Below, piece by piece: positions 1-10,468 of a stretch of 64,000 bases of DNA (its first letter is position 1; every line of letters starts with the position of its first letter). The stretch comes from Christensenella sp. GTDB lineage: Bacteria; Bacillota; Clostridia; Christensenellales; CAG-917. The stretch spans positions 1,178,001 through 1,242,000 of the forward strand of contig CP091723.1 of NCBI GenBank assembly GCA_022009775.1, given 5' to 3'. The position numbers and the translations under genes were made by a program. The notes below the pieces were generated by a model. The model did not search any database. It worked only from the letters and a program-made list of their open reading frames with translations, and had not been told where the DNA came from.

Positions 1-40
1 TTAAATTCACAAAGCCGATTCGTCGGCGCGGAGAAAAAAT

Positions 41-919
41 ATGTCGTACAATTTTGCTCAATACGCAAAAGGAATCAATCTCTATTTCATCATCGACATG
101 GTGATTCTCATCACCGTGTTTGCAATCATGTTGAGTTTTTTCATTTACAAGCGCAATATGAAAGTGTTCTTCCTGCTTCTTTTGGGCGGAATACTCGAAG
201 TGCTCGTCAACGTGCTTGCCGAACTTCTCGGCGGAGAGATACTTGCAATATCGAAGTACATTATGCACCTTGTCGTCATATTCGACATCGTTGCGGCGTG
301 CGTGGTGTATCAGAACGATTTGAAGAACATCTTCCAAAAAGTCTCCACTGCGAAAGGATTTGAAACGCACAACAGCGACGACGAACTCAGAGACGCCACG
401 GCGGAAATTCTCACCGCATGTCAGGATATGGCAAAGCAAGACGTCGGCGCAATCATCATTATCGACAGCGCGGGCGACATTCACGACAACATTCTCGACA
501 CAGGCACAAGACTCAACGCAACGCTGTCCGCTCCGCTTTTTGAAAGCATATTCAACACAAAAGCCCCCCTTCACGACGGTGCGGTTATCGTGCGCGGCAA
601 CAAAATCATTGCGGCAGGTTGTTTTTTGACTCTCACGCAACGCAACGTCAACAAAGAAATGGGCACTCGTCACCGTGCGGCAATCGGCATCACGGAAGAC
701 ACCGACGTTTTGTCAATCGTCGTAAGTGAAGAGACGGGTATAATTTCTGTCGTCAAACACGGCGAAATCAAACGCTATATGACAATGGACAAACTCAAAG
801 ACGAAATCGAAGAAGCGTACGGCATTTCTCCGACGGCAATCGCTTTGAGAGAAGCGCATCAAGGACGCAGAAAGAGCAAGTTTGCAAGCAAAATAAGAAA
901 GAACGGAAGATTTGACTAA
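41..919 (+). CDS. cdaA: Diadenylate cyclase CdaA (c-di-AMP synthase)
   Basis: Membrane enzyme that condenses two ATP into cyclic di-AMP, the second messenger controlling potassium and osmolyte uptake and wall homeostasis in Bacillota. The 292 residues start with three hydrophobic segments (about 13-95), followed by a DisA_N-type cyclase domain. The two catalytic signatures are visible: DGA at 179-181 (in PLHDGAVIV) and the RHR motif in GTRHRAAIG at 208-216. The length is normal for CdaA. The start is supported by GGAG eight bases before the ATG. The stop overlaps the start of the next gene (TAATG), so the two are translationally coupled. The usual partners cdaR and glmM do not follow. A TrkA/TrkH potassium system at 25-28 kb is a plausible c-di-AMP target, by inference only. 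Confidence 0.95.
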   Translation: MSYNFAQYAKGINLYFIIDMVILITVFAIMLSFFIYKRNMKVFFLLLLGGILEVLVNVLAELLGGEILAISKYIMHLVVIFDIVAACVVYQNDLKNIFQKVSTAKGFETHNSDDELRDATAEILTACQDMAKQDVGAIIIIDSAGDIHDNILDTGTRLNATLSAPLFESIFNTKAPLHDGAVIVRGNKIIAAGCFLTLTQRNVNKEMGTRHRAAIGITEDTDVLSIVVSEETGIISVVKHGEIKRYMTMDKLKDEIEEAYGISPTAIALREAHQGRRKSKFASKIRKNGRFD

Positions 920-2139
920 TGAATACGATAAAGGCAACAAATATACTTATTCCAAAAGACTGCGACCATAAAAAATGGTCTGTCGTGGCGTGCGATCAAT
1001 TCACGTCGGAGCGCGGATACTGGAAAAAACTGGAAGAATTCGTCTCAGACGCGCCAAGCACGCTGAAACTCGTGTTTCCCGAAGTTTATCTTGAAGACGA
1101 CGACAAACAGGAACGCATAGAAAACATCAATGCGACGATGAACGAGTATCTGACGGGCGGTGTGTTCCGCACGCTTGAAAACAGTTGCGTCGTGATGAAA
1201 AGAACGACTGCAAGCGGCGTATCTCGTCTCGGCGTCGTGTGTGCTGTCGACCTTGAAGATTATTGCTTCACGCACCCGTCCCATGCGTTTATACGTTCGA
1301 CGGAAGGTGTAGTTCTCGACAGAATCCCGCCAAGACTTGCCATACGCGAAAATGCTCCGCTCGAATTGCCGCATATAATGCTTCTCATCGACGACAGAAA
1401 AAAGAGCGTCGTAGAAGGGCTTTGGGCAAGAAGAGAAGGACTAGAAAAAATCTACGATTTCGATTTGAATATGGGCGGCGGACATCTCGAAGGATACCGC
1501 ATCGACGCAAACGAAGTCGCAAAAGAGTTTGAAAAATATTATCAATCCGTGCAAAATCTTTACGGGCAGGAAAGCAACGACTTCATCTTTGCAGTCGGTG
1601 ACGGCAACCACTCTCTCGCAACCGCGCAAGCACACTGGAATCGCATAAAACAAGGGTTAACCGATGCACAAAAGGCAGTTCATCCTGCCAGATTTGCACT
1701 TTGCGAGATTGAAAACCTGCACGATGACGGCATAGTTTTTGAGCCGATACACCGTTTTGTATTCGGCGCAGGCGACGATTTTTGCGAGTATCTTGCAAGC
1801 AATTTGCACGGCACGCAATCAGTGAGAGTCTTTTCAAAAGACGGAGAGAGAGAAATCTCCGTTGACGACAACGGCGCAAAAGCAATCAAGGATATTCAAG
1901 GCGCAATCGACGATTATCTCAAATCGCACGCGGAGTGCAAAGTCGACTACATACACGGCATAGAACATCTTCAAAGCGTTGCAAAAGAAAACGACGGTGT
2001 GGCAATCGTAATGCCAAAGATAAAGAAGGAAGAACTCTTCGGCTACGTGCTTGAAAACGGCACGCTGTGCAGAAAGGCGTTCTCTATGGGCGAAGCGGAA
2101 GAAAAGAGATATTATTTCGAAGCAAAACTCATAAAGTGA
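919..2139 (+). CDS. DUF1015 family protein
   Basis: A 406-residue protein of the DUF1015 family, whose biochemical function is not established to my knowledge. Family features seen are the N-terminal ILIPKD start, the central GDGNHSLATA segment at about 227-236, and a length close to the family norm. No signal peptide or membrane segment is present, so it should be cytosolic. The ATG overlaps the cdaA stop codon by one base, placing it in the same transcript; it is followed 45 bases later by aspartate kinase. In other genomes members often sit near serC/serA, so a link to amino-acid metabolism is possible but not shown here. The family call is firm; the function is unknown. Confidence 0.85.
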   Translation: MNTIKATNILIPKDCDHKKWSVVACDQFTSERGYWKKLEEFVSDAPSTLKLVFPEVYLEDDDKQERIENINATMNEYLTGGVFRTLENSCVVMKRTTASGVSRLGVVCAVDLEDYCFTHPSHAFIRSTEGVVLDRIPPRLAIRENAPLELPHIMLLIDDRKKSVVEGLWARREGLEKIYDFDLNMGGGHLEGYRIDANEVAKEFEKYYQSVQNLYGQESNDFIFAVGDGNHSLATAQAHWNRIKQGLTDAQKAVHPARFALCEIENLHDDGIVFEPIHRFVFGAGDDFCEYLASNLHGTQSVRVFSKDGEREISVDDNGAKAIKDIQGAIDDYLKSHAECKVDYIHGIEHLQSVAKENDGVAIVMPKIKKEELFGYVLENGTLCRKAFSMGEAEEKRYYFEAKLIK

Positions 2140-2184
2140 GTCACGCTTTCTTTGCAATTACATATAATGGCGAAAAGGCAAAAT

Positions 2185-3489
2185 ATGAAAGTTTGTAAAT
2201 TCGGAGGAACGTCAATGGCGAACGGCGAGACTATATCGCGCGTCGTTGACATAATAAAACAAGAGCCCGACAGACGATATATCGTCGTGTCCGCACCGGG
2301 CAAGAGAAACAAAACGGACGTGAAAGTCACCGACGCTTTGTACGCTTGCTATGCCGAGTGCGTTGAAAAAGGCAACTGTGACGAGACGTTCAAAGTGGTG
2401 AGAAAACGCTTTGAAGACATAGTGGAAAGTCTCGGCGTCGACGTTGCAATCGACGATGTTCTCGACAAGATCAAGTTAGGCATCGAATCGAGCAAAACCG
2501 CAGACTATGCGGCGTCAAGGGGAGAGTATCTCTCTGCGCTCGTGCTTGCAAAAAAACTCGGATACGAGTTTGTCGACACTGCCGACATAATCAAATTCAA
2601 CGGCGAAAAATTGCAGATGCATTATTCGCTCGACCTTATAAAAAAACGTCTCGAAAACGTCGAGTATGCCGTCATATCGGGTTTTTACGGCACGAATCAG
2701 AACGGTGAAATAACCACGTTTTCGCGCGGCGGCTCGGACATCACCGGCGCACTCGTTGCGCGTGCCGTCGGAGCGGATATTTATGAAAACTGGACAGACG
2801 TTGACGGCTTTCTCACCGCAGATCCGCGTATAGTCGACGATCCCGAAATAATTGATTATCTCAGTTATCGCGAACTTCGCGAACTTGCGTATATGGGCGC
2901 GGAAGTGCTTCATCCCGAGTCGATTTTTCCCGTCCGCAGCGTAGGAATTCCCATAAACATCAAAAATACGTTCAATCCGTCTTATCCCGGCACTATGATC
3001 GTGTCCGAAAAGAATCTGCCAAAAAACAAAAAGGTCATCACAGGTATCGCCGGCAAAAAAGGATTCACAATCATCAACGTCGAAAAAGATATGATGAATT
3101 CCGAGATAGGTTTTGGCAGAAAAGTGCTTTCCGTTCTCGAATTCGAAGGCATATCTTTCGAGCACGTTCCAAGCGGTATCGACACGCTTTCCGTCGTCAT
3201 TCGTGACGAATACATCGCCGGCAAAATGCAAAAGGTGCTTGCTTCTTTGCAAGAATCCATCAACGCCGACAACATCGAGATACACAGCGGACTTTCGCTC
3301 ATCGCAACCGTCGGACACAACATGGCTTCTCGTCTCGGCACTGCCGCAACCCTGTTTTCCGCACTTGCCGACAACAACATCAACATCCGCATGATAGACC
3401 AAGGCTCATCCGAACTCAACATCATAGTCGGTGTAGATACGTTTGATTATGAGAAGGCTATCAATTCCATTTACAACGCCTTCCGATGA
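2185..3489 (+). CDS. Aspartate kinase
   Basis: Phosphorylates L-aspartate in the first step of lysine, threonine and methionine synthesis. The protein begins MKVCKFGGTSMANGE, with the KFGGTS nucleotide-binding motif at residues 5-10. It then shows the amino-acid kinase fold (SRGGSDITGALVA, YENWTDVDGFLTADPR) and a C-terminal pair of ACT domains from about residue 290, the usual allosteric site. I chose ATG 2185 rather than the upstream TTG 2152 or ATG 2167, because AAAAGG lies seven bases before 2185 and the family motif starts at residue 5. The result is 434 residues, typical of monofunctional aspartokinases. The TGA stop lies inside the left arm of a palindromic repeat that begins at 3487. 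Which end product inhibits it cannot be read from the sequence. Confidence 0.93.
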   Translation: MKVCKFGGTSMANGETISRVVDIIKQEPDRRYIVVSAPGKRNKTDVKVTDALYACYAECVEKGNCDETFKVVRKRFEDIVESLGVDVAIDDVLDKIKLGIESSKTADYAASRGEYLSALVLAKKLGYEFVDTADIIKFNGEKLQMHYSLDLIKKRLENVEYAVISGFYGTNQNGEITTFSRGGSDITGALVARAVGADIYENWTDVDGFLTADPRIVDDPEIIDYLSYRELRELAYMGAEVLHPESIFPVRSVGIPINIKNTFNPSYPGTMIVSEKNLPKNKKVITGIAGKKGFTIINVEKDMMNSEIGFGRKVLSVLEFEGISFEHVPSGIDTLSVVIRDEYIAGKMQKVLASLQESINADNIEIHSGLSLIATVGHNMASRLGTAATLFSALADNNINIRMIDQGSSELNIIVGVDTFDYEKAINSIYNAFR

Positions 3490-3608
3490 CCGCGATATTG
3501 AGCGAATAGCTTTATAAAGCCCCTTGTCCATCAACTCATGTGCGCATAGCACATTAGGGTTGCTGTTCAAGGGGCTTTTTCGCGCTCTTCATCTCAATAT
3601 CGCGGTCA
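3487..3608. repeat. Palindromic repeat copy R1 (core type a)
   Basis: A 122-base imperfect palindrome. Its outer arms are a perfect 16-base inverted repeat (TGACCGCGATATTGAG at 3487-3502 and its complement at 3593-3608). Inner arms AAAGCCCCTTG and CAAGGGGCTTT and a central ATGTGC/GCACAT hairpin follow. The left arm includes the TGA stop of the aspartate kinase gene. The core matches the copy at 18493-18613 almost base for base, whereas the outermost bases of the arms differ between copies. Confidence 0.9.
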
Positions 3609-4327
3609 TTATATAGAAACGTGAACTTCGTCAGGCACTGCTTGCCCCAAAATCACGTAGATTTGTGCGTTCTGAATGAGTGGTCGTTACGGGCGCAAAT
3701 GACAAATTTTTCCATATTGTCATGTTGAGCTTGTCGAAACATCCAGCCGCAAGGCGCAATCTTCTTTTCGCCCGATAATTTTTTGCTTTGTTTTTCATCT
3801 CTACAAGTGGTGTAGGGGTGAAACTTTAATGCAACTTTCCCCTTTCCTCAGGTGTTTTCCCTATCACCGTTCCCCCTTTCAGGGAACCCACGGTAACCGC
3901 GTAGCGGGGGACAACACTCGGTCGAGACATAACTTACGCTAGTTCCCTTATTGTGTCACTTCGCTTTGTGCGCCGGCTACGCAACAACATGGCGCAGTCG
4001 CTTGTACTTTACGTCAAGTCCGACGCTCGATGCGGTCGCCGCCTTGCGGCTCCAATTTCGTCTTTTAAGTTGCACATACCGTTTATAAGTGCGCTCTGAA
4101 TGGGCTTTCGGATAAGGCTCCGCCTTCCGTAATTATTCATTATTCATTATTAATTATTAATTTTTTACGCCGTTGCGGCTCGTGTTCCGTCTTCTAAGTC
4201 GCACATTCCGTTTATAAGTACGCTCCGAATAGGCAGAGTGCGTGTATAAGTGCCGCACGATATGCTTTTTGACAACTCTTTCATCACATTTCAAAATCAA
4301 CAATTCCGTTGAGAGTTTAAAAAAATA
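3609..4327. repeat. Gene-free repeat island with mosaic dispersed modules
   Basis: No plausible gene is present. Modules recurring elsewhere in the window are: 3690-3790, matching about 51500-51700 (CATGTTGAGCTTGTCGAAAC, then CAGCCGCAAGGCGCA); 3823-3870, matching the reverse strand of 42337-42383; and 3945-4010, matching the reverse strand of about 42175-42260. A roughly 65-base unit occurs twice in direct orientation, at about 4038-4113 and 4171-4236 (CCGTTTATAAGTACGCTCCG type), and once inverted at about 42088-42150. A short ATTCATTATTAATTATTAAT stretch lies at about 4135-4162. Confidence 0.8.
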
Positions 4328-4356
4328 TTGCTATATTTATTATAATATGATATTAT
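4328..4356 (+). promoter_or_regulatory. Sigma-A-type promoter of the 4381 gene
   Basis: TTGCTA (4328-4333), 17 bases, then TATTAT (4351-4356), followed 20 bases later by AAGGAG and the ATG at 4381. A second TATAAT at 4341-4346 could serve instead. Confidence 0.5.
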
Positions 4357-4380
4357 TTTAGAAACAATAAGGAGACGGTT

Positions 4381-4833
4381 ATGCTCAATCTCGAATGTCA
4401 AACGGTGTATGACGTCATTCGCTCGATTGCGGGTGAAAACGACGTGTATAAGATTGTGGAAGCCGATGAAATCATCGACAGAATGCCCAAAGAAATTGCG
4501 CTCACAAAGGTGCAATTGTCTGCCATTATCCGTGAGCTTAAAGACAGAGAATACATTACCGTCAAGTACTTCACACCCGACGAATATTGCCTTCTCGTCA
4601 TCAAGCGAATTGACGAAAGAGCGAAACTTCAACAAGCGGAAGTCGTAGCACCGGAACAGCCTGCGGAAGAGCAAAAAGAGAAGAAAGGCAAGAAAAAAAG
4701 CAGTGATGACAAGCTCGCAAAAGTTGCAGGCAAAGGAGTGACTTTCTTTGAGGCACTTCTCGGTTCGTTTATAGGCAGCGGTATAGTTGCGACGATAACG
4801 GCACTTATCATAAAATTCGTAATAATGGCGTAA
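4381..4833 (+). CDS. Small tail-anchored protein with winged-helix-like N-terminus
   Basis: I do not recognise the family. The 150 residues divide into three parts. The first is an alpha/beta segment of about 80 residues (DVIRSIAGENDVYKIVEADE, then LSAIIRELKDREYITVKYF) with the helix-helix-helix-beta layout of a winged helix. Next comes a Lys/Glu-rich linker at 85-118. The last part is a C-terminal hydrophobic segment, FIGSGIVATITALIIKFVIM. With no signal peptide and only a terminal membrane span, it looks tail-anchored with the head in the cytosol. AAGGAG lies seven bases before the ATG. The next gene has the same layout with little sequence identity, and uvrB follows it, so the three may share a transcript. 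The fold and topology are inference. Confidence 0.65.
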   Translation: MLNLECQTVYDVIRSIAGENDVYKIVEADEIIDRMPKEIALTKVQLSAIIRELKDREYITVKYFTPDEYCLLVIKRIDERAKLQQAEVVAPEQPAEEQKEKKGKKKSSDDKLAKVAGKGVTFFEALLGSFIGSGIVATITALIIKFVIMA

Positions 4834-4915
4834 AACGACGTTTATCGGTGCGAAATCGCATTATAAAATGTCGAAAATTGAAAACACTGAAGATTTAAAA
4901 TATATTTGGTGAGAT

Positions 4916-5323
4916 ATGGCAACTGTTCAAATCGACCGTCAACACGTGTTGACGAAAAAGGAAAAGGCGGTTATGAGAATCGTGTATCAGGAAGCGGAAA
5001 GACAGAACGGGTCTTGCCTGCTTTCGCCTATCGATATTCTCGAAAAGATACCGCTCGATATACCCTTTGAAGAAGACGAACTCGATCAGACGTTGCGCAA
5101 TCTCGAAATCGACGAGTATTTTGACGTGATACGCTCTGACAAGAAAGGCGAGTTGGTATACTGCATCAATATGCAAAAAAAAGGTTTGCAGTTTGCACGC
5201 GTCGAGCATGCATTCAAGTCTAATCTCGCACTCAAAATAATGCTCACTTTGGGGCTCAGCGTCGTGACCGCGCTCATAGGTGTGGGCATAAGATATCTCG
5301 TCGGAAAACTCATAGGCGGATAA
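4916..5323 (+). CDS. Second small tail-anchored winged-helix-like protein
   Basis: The family is not recognised. The 135 residues resemble the preceding gene product in layout: a helical N-terminus ([20 protein letters not shown]), a segment ending in [20 protein letters not shown] that looks like a wing, and a C-terminal membrane span ([20 protein letters not shown]) followed by [10 protein letters not shown]. There is no signal peptide. GGTGAG precedes the ATG by four bases. The stop codon overlaps the uvrB start (TAATG), so translation is coupled to the repair gene, which is the best contextual clue to its role. It could be a membrane-tethered DNA-binding or adaptor protein, but nothing here proves DNA binding. 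Confidence 0.65.
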   Translation: MATVQIDRQHVLTKKEKAVMRIVYQEAERQNGSCLLSPIDILEKIPLDIPFEEDELDQTLRNLEIDEYFDVIRSDKKGELVYCINMQKKGLQFARVEHAFKSNLALKIMLTLGLSVVTALIGVGIRYLVGKLIGG

Positions 5324-7278
5324 TGGAATTTGAACTTGTCAGCAAGTACAAACCTACGGGGGATCAACCGCAGGCTATAAAAAAAATCGTCGAAGGATTG
5401 AAAGACGGTTTCAACACGGAAGTTTTGCTTGGCGTCACCGGCTCGGGCAAAACTTTTACTATGGCAAATATTATTGCCCAAATCCAAAAACCTACGCTCG
5501 TCATAGCGCACAACAAAACGCTTGCCGCTCAACTTTGCAACGAACTTCGAGAGTTTTTCCCGAAGAACAGGGTTGAGTTTTTCGTTTCTTATTACGACTA
5601 TTATCAGCCCGAAGCCTACATTCCGCGCACGGACACTTATATCGAAAAAGACCTTGCCGTCAACGAAGAGATAGACAAGTTGCGAAACTCCGCCACCGCT
5701 TCCCTTTGCGAAAGACAGGACACGATAGTGGTTGCGAGCGTGTCGTGCATATACGGTTTGGGCGCGCCGACGGACTATTTTGAGAGCGCAATATCTTTGC
5801 GTGAAGGTGACGAAATAGGCCGTGACGAAATTGCAAGACGTCTTGTTGACATTCAATACAAACGAGCAGACGTGGACTTTGTGCGTTCTACGTTTAGAAT
5901 GCGCGGAGATACGATAGATATTTTTCCGTCCACTTCGAGCGAAGTTGCGGTGCGCGTCGAGATGTTCGGAGATACGGTTGACCGCATTTGCGAGATAGAC
6001 GGCACGACGAGCAAAGTGCTCAACGAACTCAAACATACGCTCATTTTCCCTGCCACGCAATACGTCATCAGCGGTGATAAAGAAGCGATTCTGAAGCGTA
6101 TTCTTCACGACAAAGCCGAGCGAGTCAAGTATTTTGAAGAACGCGGCAAGCTCATCGAAGCACAACGTATCGACGAGAGAGTCAACTACGACGTGGAGAT
6201 GATAAGAGAAGTCGGCTATTGCAGCGGCATAGAGAACTATTCGCGCTATTTCGACGGCAGACAACCGGGGCAAGCACCGTACACGCTTCTTGACTTCTTC
6301 GGCAAAGACTTTGTCACGTTCATTGACGAAAGCCACATGACAATTCCGCAAATACGAGCAATGTACAACGGCGACAGAGCAAGAAAGGACAATCTCGTGG
6401 AATACGGTTTCCGTCTTCCGTCCGCGTACGACAACAGGCCGCTCAGGTTTGAAGAATTCGACGCACGCATACGCCAAATCGTGTGTATGTCGGCAACGCC
6501 CGCACAATACGAACTCGACAGAGCGGATTTGGTTGCGGAGCAAATCATAAGGCCGACCGGGCTTCTCGACCCCGAGATAGAAATCAAGCCTATCGAAGGA
6601 CAAATCGACGACCTTATCGGAGAAATAAACAAAGTCGTCAAAGATAAGGGCAGAGTGCTCGTCACGACGCTCACCAAAAAGATGGCGGAAAATCTCACCG
6701 ATTATCTCAAAGAAGTGGGCATAAAGGTGCGCTATATGCACTCGGATATAGACACGCTCGAACGTATCGACATCGTGCGCGGACTCAGAGAAGGCGACTT
6801 TGACGTGCTTGTGGGGATAAACCTTTTAAGAGAAGGTCTCGACCTTCCCGAAGTGCAACTCGTTGCGATTCTCGACGCAGACAAGGAAGGCTTTTTGAGA
6901 AGCGAATCGGCACTCATTCAGACTATCGGTCGTGCGGCAAGAAACGACAAAGGCAGAGTCGTCATGTATGCGGATACGATGACGCAAAGCATGCAAAGAG
7001 CCTATGACGAAACCATGCGCAGAAGAAAGATTCAGGACGAGTACAACAAGGCTCACGGCATAGTGCCCAAGACCGTTGTCAGCACGATAAAGAATTCTCT
7101 TGAAATCACCAAAAAGGAAGTTAAGAAAGAGAATTTGAGCGTTAAAGACATGATTAAGGAAGTTGAACGCCTCAAAGGGCTTATGTCGGTTGCGGCAGAA
7201 AGGCTTGATTTTGAAAAGGCGATTGCACTTCGCGACGAGATGAACGAACTTAAAAAACAAATCAAAAAGTTTAGTTAA
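5323..7278 (+). CDS. uvrB: UvrABC excinuclease subunit B
   Basis: Damage-verifying helicase-like subunit of nucleotide excision repair; it is loaded by UvrA and recruits UvrC. The 651 residues contain Walker A GVTGSGKT (about 39-46), the beta-hairpin region [20 protein letters not shown] that inserts between strands, a DEAD-like DESHMT box, helicase motif [15 protein letters not shown], the [10 protein letters not shown] arginine-finger motif, and a C-terminal UVR domain ([20 protein letters not shown]) that contacts UvrC. It is intact and of normal length. The ATG overlaps the stop of the preceding small gene. uvrA starts 124 bases downstream, the usual uvrB-uvrA order in Bacillota. No LexA-type SOS box was recognised upstream. 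Confidence 0.97.
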   Translation: MEFELVSKYKPTGDQPQAIKKIVEGLKDGFNTEVLLGVTGSGKTFTMANIIAQIQKPTLVIAHNKTLAAQLCNELREFFPKNRVEFFVSYYDYYQPEAYIPRTDTYIEKDLAVNEEIDKLRNSATASLCERQDTIVVASVSCIYGLGAPTDYFESAISLREGDEIGRDEIARRLVDIQYKRADVDFVRSTFRMRGDTIDIFPSTSSEVAVRVEMFGDTVDRICEIDGTTSKVLNELKHTLIFPATQYVISGDKEAILKRILHDKAERVKYFEERGKLIEAQRIDERVNYDVEMIREVGYCSGIENYSRYFDGRQPGQAPYTLLDFFGKDFVTFIDESHMTIPQIRAMYNGDRARKDNLVEYGFRLPSAYDNRPLRFEEFDARIRQIVCMSATPAQYELDRADLVAEQIIRPTGLLDPEIEIKPIEGQIDDLIGEINKVVKDKGRVLVTTLTKKMAENLTDYLKEVGIKVRYMHSDIDTLERIDIVRGLREGDFDVLVGINLLREGLDLPEVQLVAILDADKEGFLRSESALIQTIGRAARNDKGRVVMYADTMTQSMQRAYDETMRRRKIQDEYNKAHGIVPKTVVSTIKNSLEITKKEVKKENLSVKDMIKEVERLKGLMSVAAERLDFEKAIALRDEMNELKKQIKKFS

Positions 7279-7402
7279 GTCTTGCAGTCGTCCGCATAGA
7301 AGAATTACGATTTGCTGAAAATGCAGGGTGCCCACACGCAACAAAATACGGAAAATACAAAGACTTAATACATAGAGAAAAACGAAAAAAGAAGAACGAT
7401 AT

Positions 7403-10206
7403 ATGGACAAGATTTTCGTAAAAGGCGCAAGAGAAAACAATCTCAAAAACATCGACGTCGAGATACCGCGCGACAAACTCGTGGTGTTCACGGGGCTTTC
7501 CGGAAGCGGCAAATCGTCGCTTGCTTTCGACACTATCTTTGCGGAAGGACAGAGAAGATACGTCGAGAGCCTTTCAAGTTACGCGCGCATGTTTTTGGGG
7601 CAGATGCAAAAACCCGACGTTGACTACATCGAAGGGCTTTCTCCCGCAGTTTCAATAGACCAAAAACCACTTCGCACAATCCGCGCTCAACCGTTGGTAC
7701 AGTCACCGAAATATACGACTATTTACGACTTTTGTTTGCGAGAGTCGGCACTCCCCATTGTCCGAAATGCGGCAGAGAGATAGAGCGTCAGACGGTTGAC
7801 CAGATATGCGACAGAATCATGGAACGCACGGGCGTGAAACTTCAACTTCTCGCACCTATCGTTCGTGGCAGAAAGGGCGAATACCGCAAGGAACTTGAAC
7901 AACTTAAACGCGCAGGATACGTGCGTGTGCGCGTGGACGGAGTCAATTACACTCTGGACGAAGAAATTACGCTTGACAAAAACATTAAGCACACGATAAG
8001 CGTCGTCATCGACCGTATCGTCGTCAAGGACGGCGCGCAAAGACGTATTTCGGACGCAATCGAAAGTGCGATAAAATTGTCCGAAGGGCTTGTGATTGCC
8101 GATTTTGACGGAGAAGAAGTGCTTTACTCCACAAAGTACGCTTGCCCCGATTGCGAGTTGTCTTTTGAAGAACTCACGCCGAGACTTTTCTCGTTCAACA
8201 ATCCGTACGGCGCATGCCCCGAGTGCGGCGGTCTTGGTTTCCGCAACGAAATAGACGTCAATCTGCTCGTCACCGACTGGAATAAATCGCTCAAAGACGG
8301 TGCGATAAAGGTCAGCGGTTGGGACGCCGGGCACATGTCTCAAATGCAATTCCGCGCGCTTTCGCAGGCATACGGATTTTCTATGGATACTCCGCTCAAA
8401 GATTTGCCGCAAAACGTTCTCGACATAATTTTCTACGGCAACGACGGAGATCGTATCCCTATGGAATACAACTCGCGCACGTTCAGCGGTTTCTATCACG
8501 CAAGTTACGAAGGCGTGGCAAAAAATCTTATGCGCCGCTACAACGACACCGACAGCGAGATGGTGAAAAACGAGATTGCCAAATATATGAAAGAAGTGCC
8601 TTGCTCCAAGTGCGGCGGAAAACGACTGAAACCCGAAGCGCTTGCGGTTACGATAGACGGCAAGAACATCTTTGAACTCACCGAAATGTCTGTTGCAAAT
8701 CTCAAAGAGTTTATGGGCGGACTTACGCTCACGCACACACAACATCTAATTGCGGACAGAATCGTCAAAGAGATATGTGCGCGCCTTGACTTTCTCATCA
8801 ATGTAGGGCTCGATTATCTCACGCTTTCGCGCTCGGCGGCAACGCTCAGCGGTGGCGAGTCGCAACGTATCCGTCTTGCAACGCAAATCGGCAGCGGACT
8901 TACGGGCGTGCTGTACATTCTCGACGAACCGAGCATAGGTTTGCACCAAAAGGACAATCAACGCCTTTTGCAATCTCTCAAGAATTTGCGTGATTTGGGC
9001 AATACGCTCATCGTCGTCGAACACGACGAAGAGACCATCCGAAACGCCGATTATATCGTCGATATAGGTGTGGGGGCAGGCATACACGGCGGAAAAGTCG
9101 TGGCATGCGGCACGGTTGACGACATCATGGCAAGCAAGGACAGCATAACCGGTAAATACCTAAGCGGAGAACTCGCAATCCCCGTGCCTATCGCAAGAAG
9201 AAAGGGCAACGGGAATTTCATCACCGTCAAAGGCGCAAAACAGAACAATCTCAAAAATATCGACGTGAGCATACCGCTTGGTACGTTCACATGCGTAACA
9301 GGCGTGTCGGGCAGCGGCAAATCGTCTTTTGTCAACGAAGTGCTTTATCCCGCGCTTTCAAACTCTCTTATGCGCGCGAGAAATACGCTCGGCAATTTCG
9401 ATTCTATCGAAGGCATCGAAAACGTCGATAAGGTCATTTGCATAGACCAAAGCCCAATCGGCAGAACTCCGCGCTCCAACCCTGCAACGTACACGGGAGT
9501 TTTCGGCGATATAAGAGAACTTTTTGCCACGCTTCCCGACTCGAAAGCAAGGGGATATACGGCAGGCAGATTCTCGTTCAACGTCAACGGCGGACGTTGC
9601 GAACACTGCGGCGGCGACGGTATAATCAAAATCGAAATGCATTTTTTGCCGGATATTTACGTGCCGTGTGAAGTGTGCAAGGGCGCAAGATACAACCGCG
9701 AAACGCTGGAAGTGAGATATAAAGGCAAAAATATCAGCGAAGTGCTGGATATGACAATCGAAGAAGCAACCGAGTTCTTTGCAAACATTCCGAAAATCAA
9801 GAACAAAATCAAAACGCTCAACGACGTGGGACTCGGCTACGTAAAACTCGGGCAATCGTCAACGACTTTGAGCGGCGGCGAGGCGCAACGCGTCAAACTT
9901 GCAACCGAACTATCGCGCAGATCCACCGGCAAAACAGTCTATATTCTCGACGAGCCCACGACGGGACTTCATACGCACGACGTTGCAAAACTCATCACGA
10001 TTCTTGACAGGCTCGTCGAGCAGGGCAACACGGTGGTCGTCATCGAACACAATCTCGACGTTGTGAAAGTTGCCGATTATATCGTCGATCTGGGACCTGA
10101 CGGCGGCGACAAGGGCGGCACGATAGTTGCTAAGGGCACGCCTGAAGAAGTCGCAAATGTAGAAAAGAGCTATACGGGACAATTCCTTAAAGATATCTTG
10201 AAGTGA
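7403..10206 (+). CDS. uvrA: UvrABC excinuclease subunit A (one-base frameshift)
   Basis: Dimeric ATPase that finds bulky DNA lesions and loads UvrB. Reading frame 1 (7403-7783) carries the start [18 protein letters not shown] and Walker [10 protein letters not shown]. The rest, from about 7667, lies in another frame with the zinc motifs CPKC and CPDC, both ABC signatures ([22 protein letters not shown]), the second Walker [10 protein letters not shown] and [13 protein letters not shown]. The frames meet at A5 (7662-7666). A sixth A gives the conserved [20 protein letters not shown] and a 934-residue protein, normal for UvrA, so I annotate one gene with a -1 error or mutation. A terminator follows at 10271-10295. 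The ribosome binding site is weak (GAAGAACG). Confidence 0.93.
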
Positions 10207-10270
10207 ACGCACCGTTCACGTTTGCAATTTATGGTAACTTTGTTTCGACAAATGAAAACGATAAAACGAA

Positions 10271-10295
10271 AACGCAGTCTGTGACTGCGTTTTTT
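10271..10295 (+). terminator. Rho-independent terminator after uvrA
   Basis: Perfect stem AACGCAGTC/GACTGCGTT with a TGT loop, followed by a T run. Confidence 0.85.
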
Positions 10296-10425
10296 ATGTC
10301 GTTTGCGGAATAGAGAATTATATTTTTTCTTTCGGCACCGTTGCCTATGCGGCATTATGCGCTTAAAACCGCAAGAAAATGAAAGCGTCGTTTTATCTTT
10401 TGCGAATGTCTATGGTGATAAAAGC

Positions 10426-10456
10426 AAAAATAAAACGCCGAGATAACTCCGCGTTT
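10426..10456 (-). terminator. Terminator of the XRE gene at 10469
   Basis: Read on the minus strand: stem AAACGCGGAG with a near-perfect partner CTCGGCGTTT, a four-base loop, then a T-rich tail; 12 bases beyond the stop codon. Confidence 0.6.
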
Positions 10457-10468
10457 CGTGTTTTTTTG

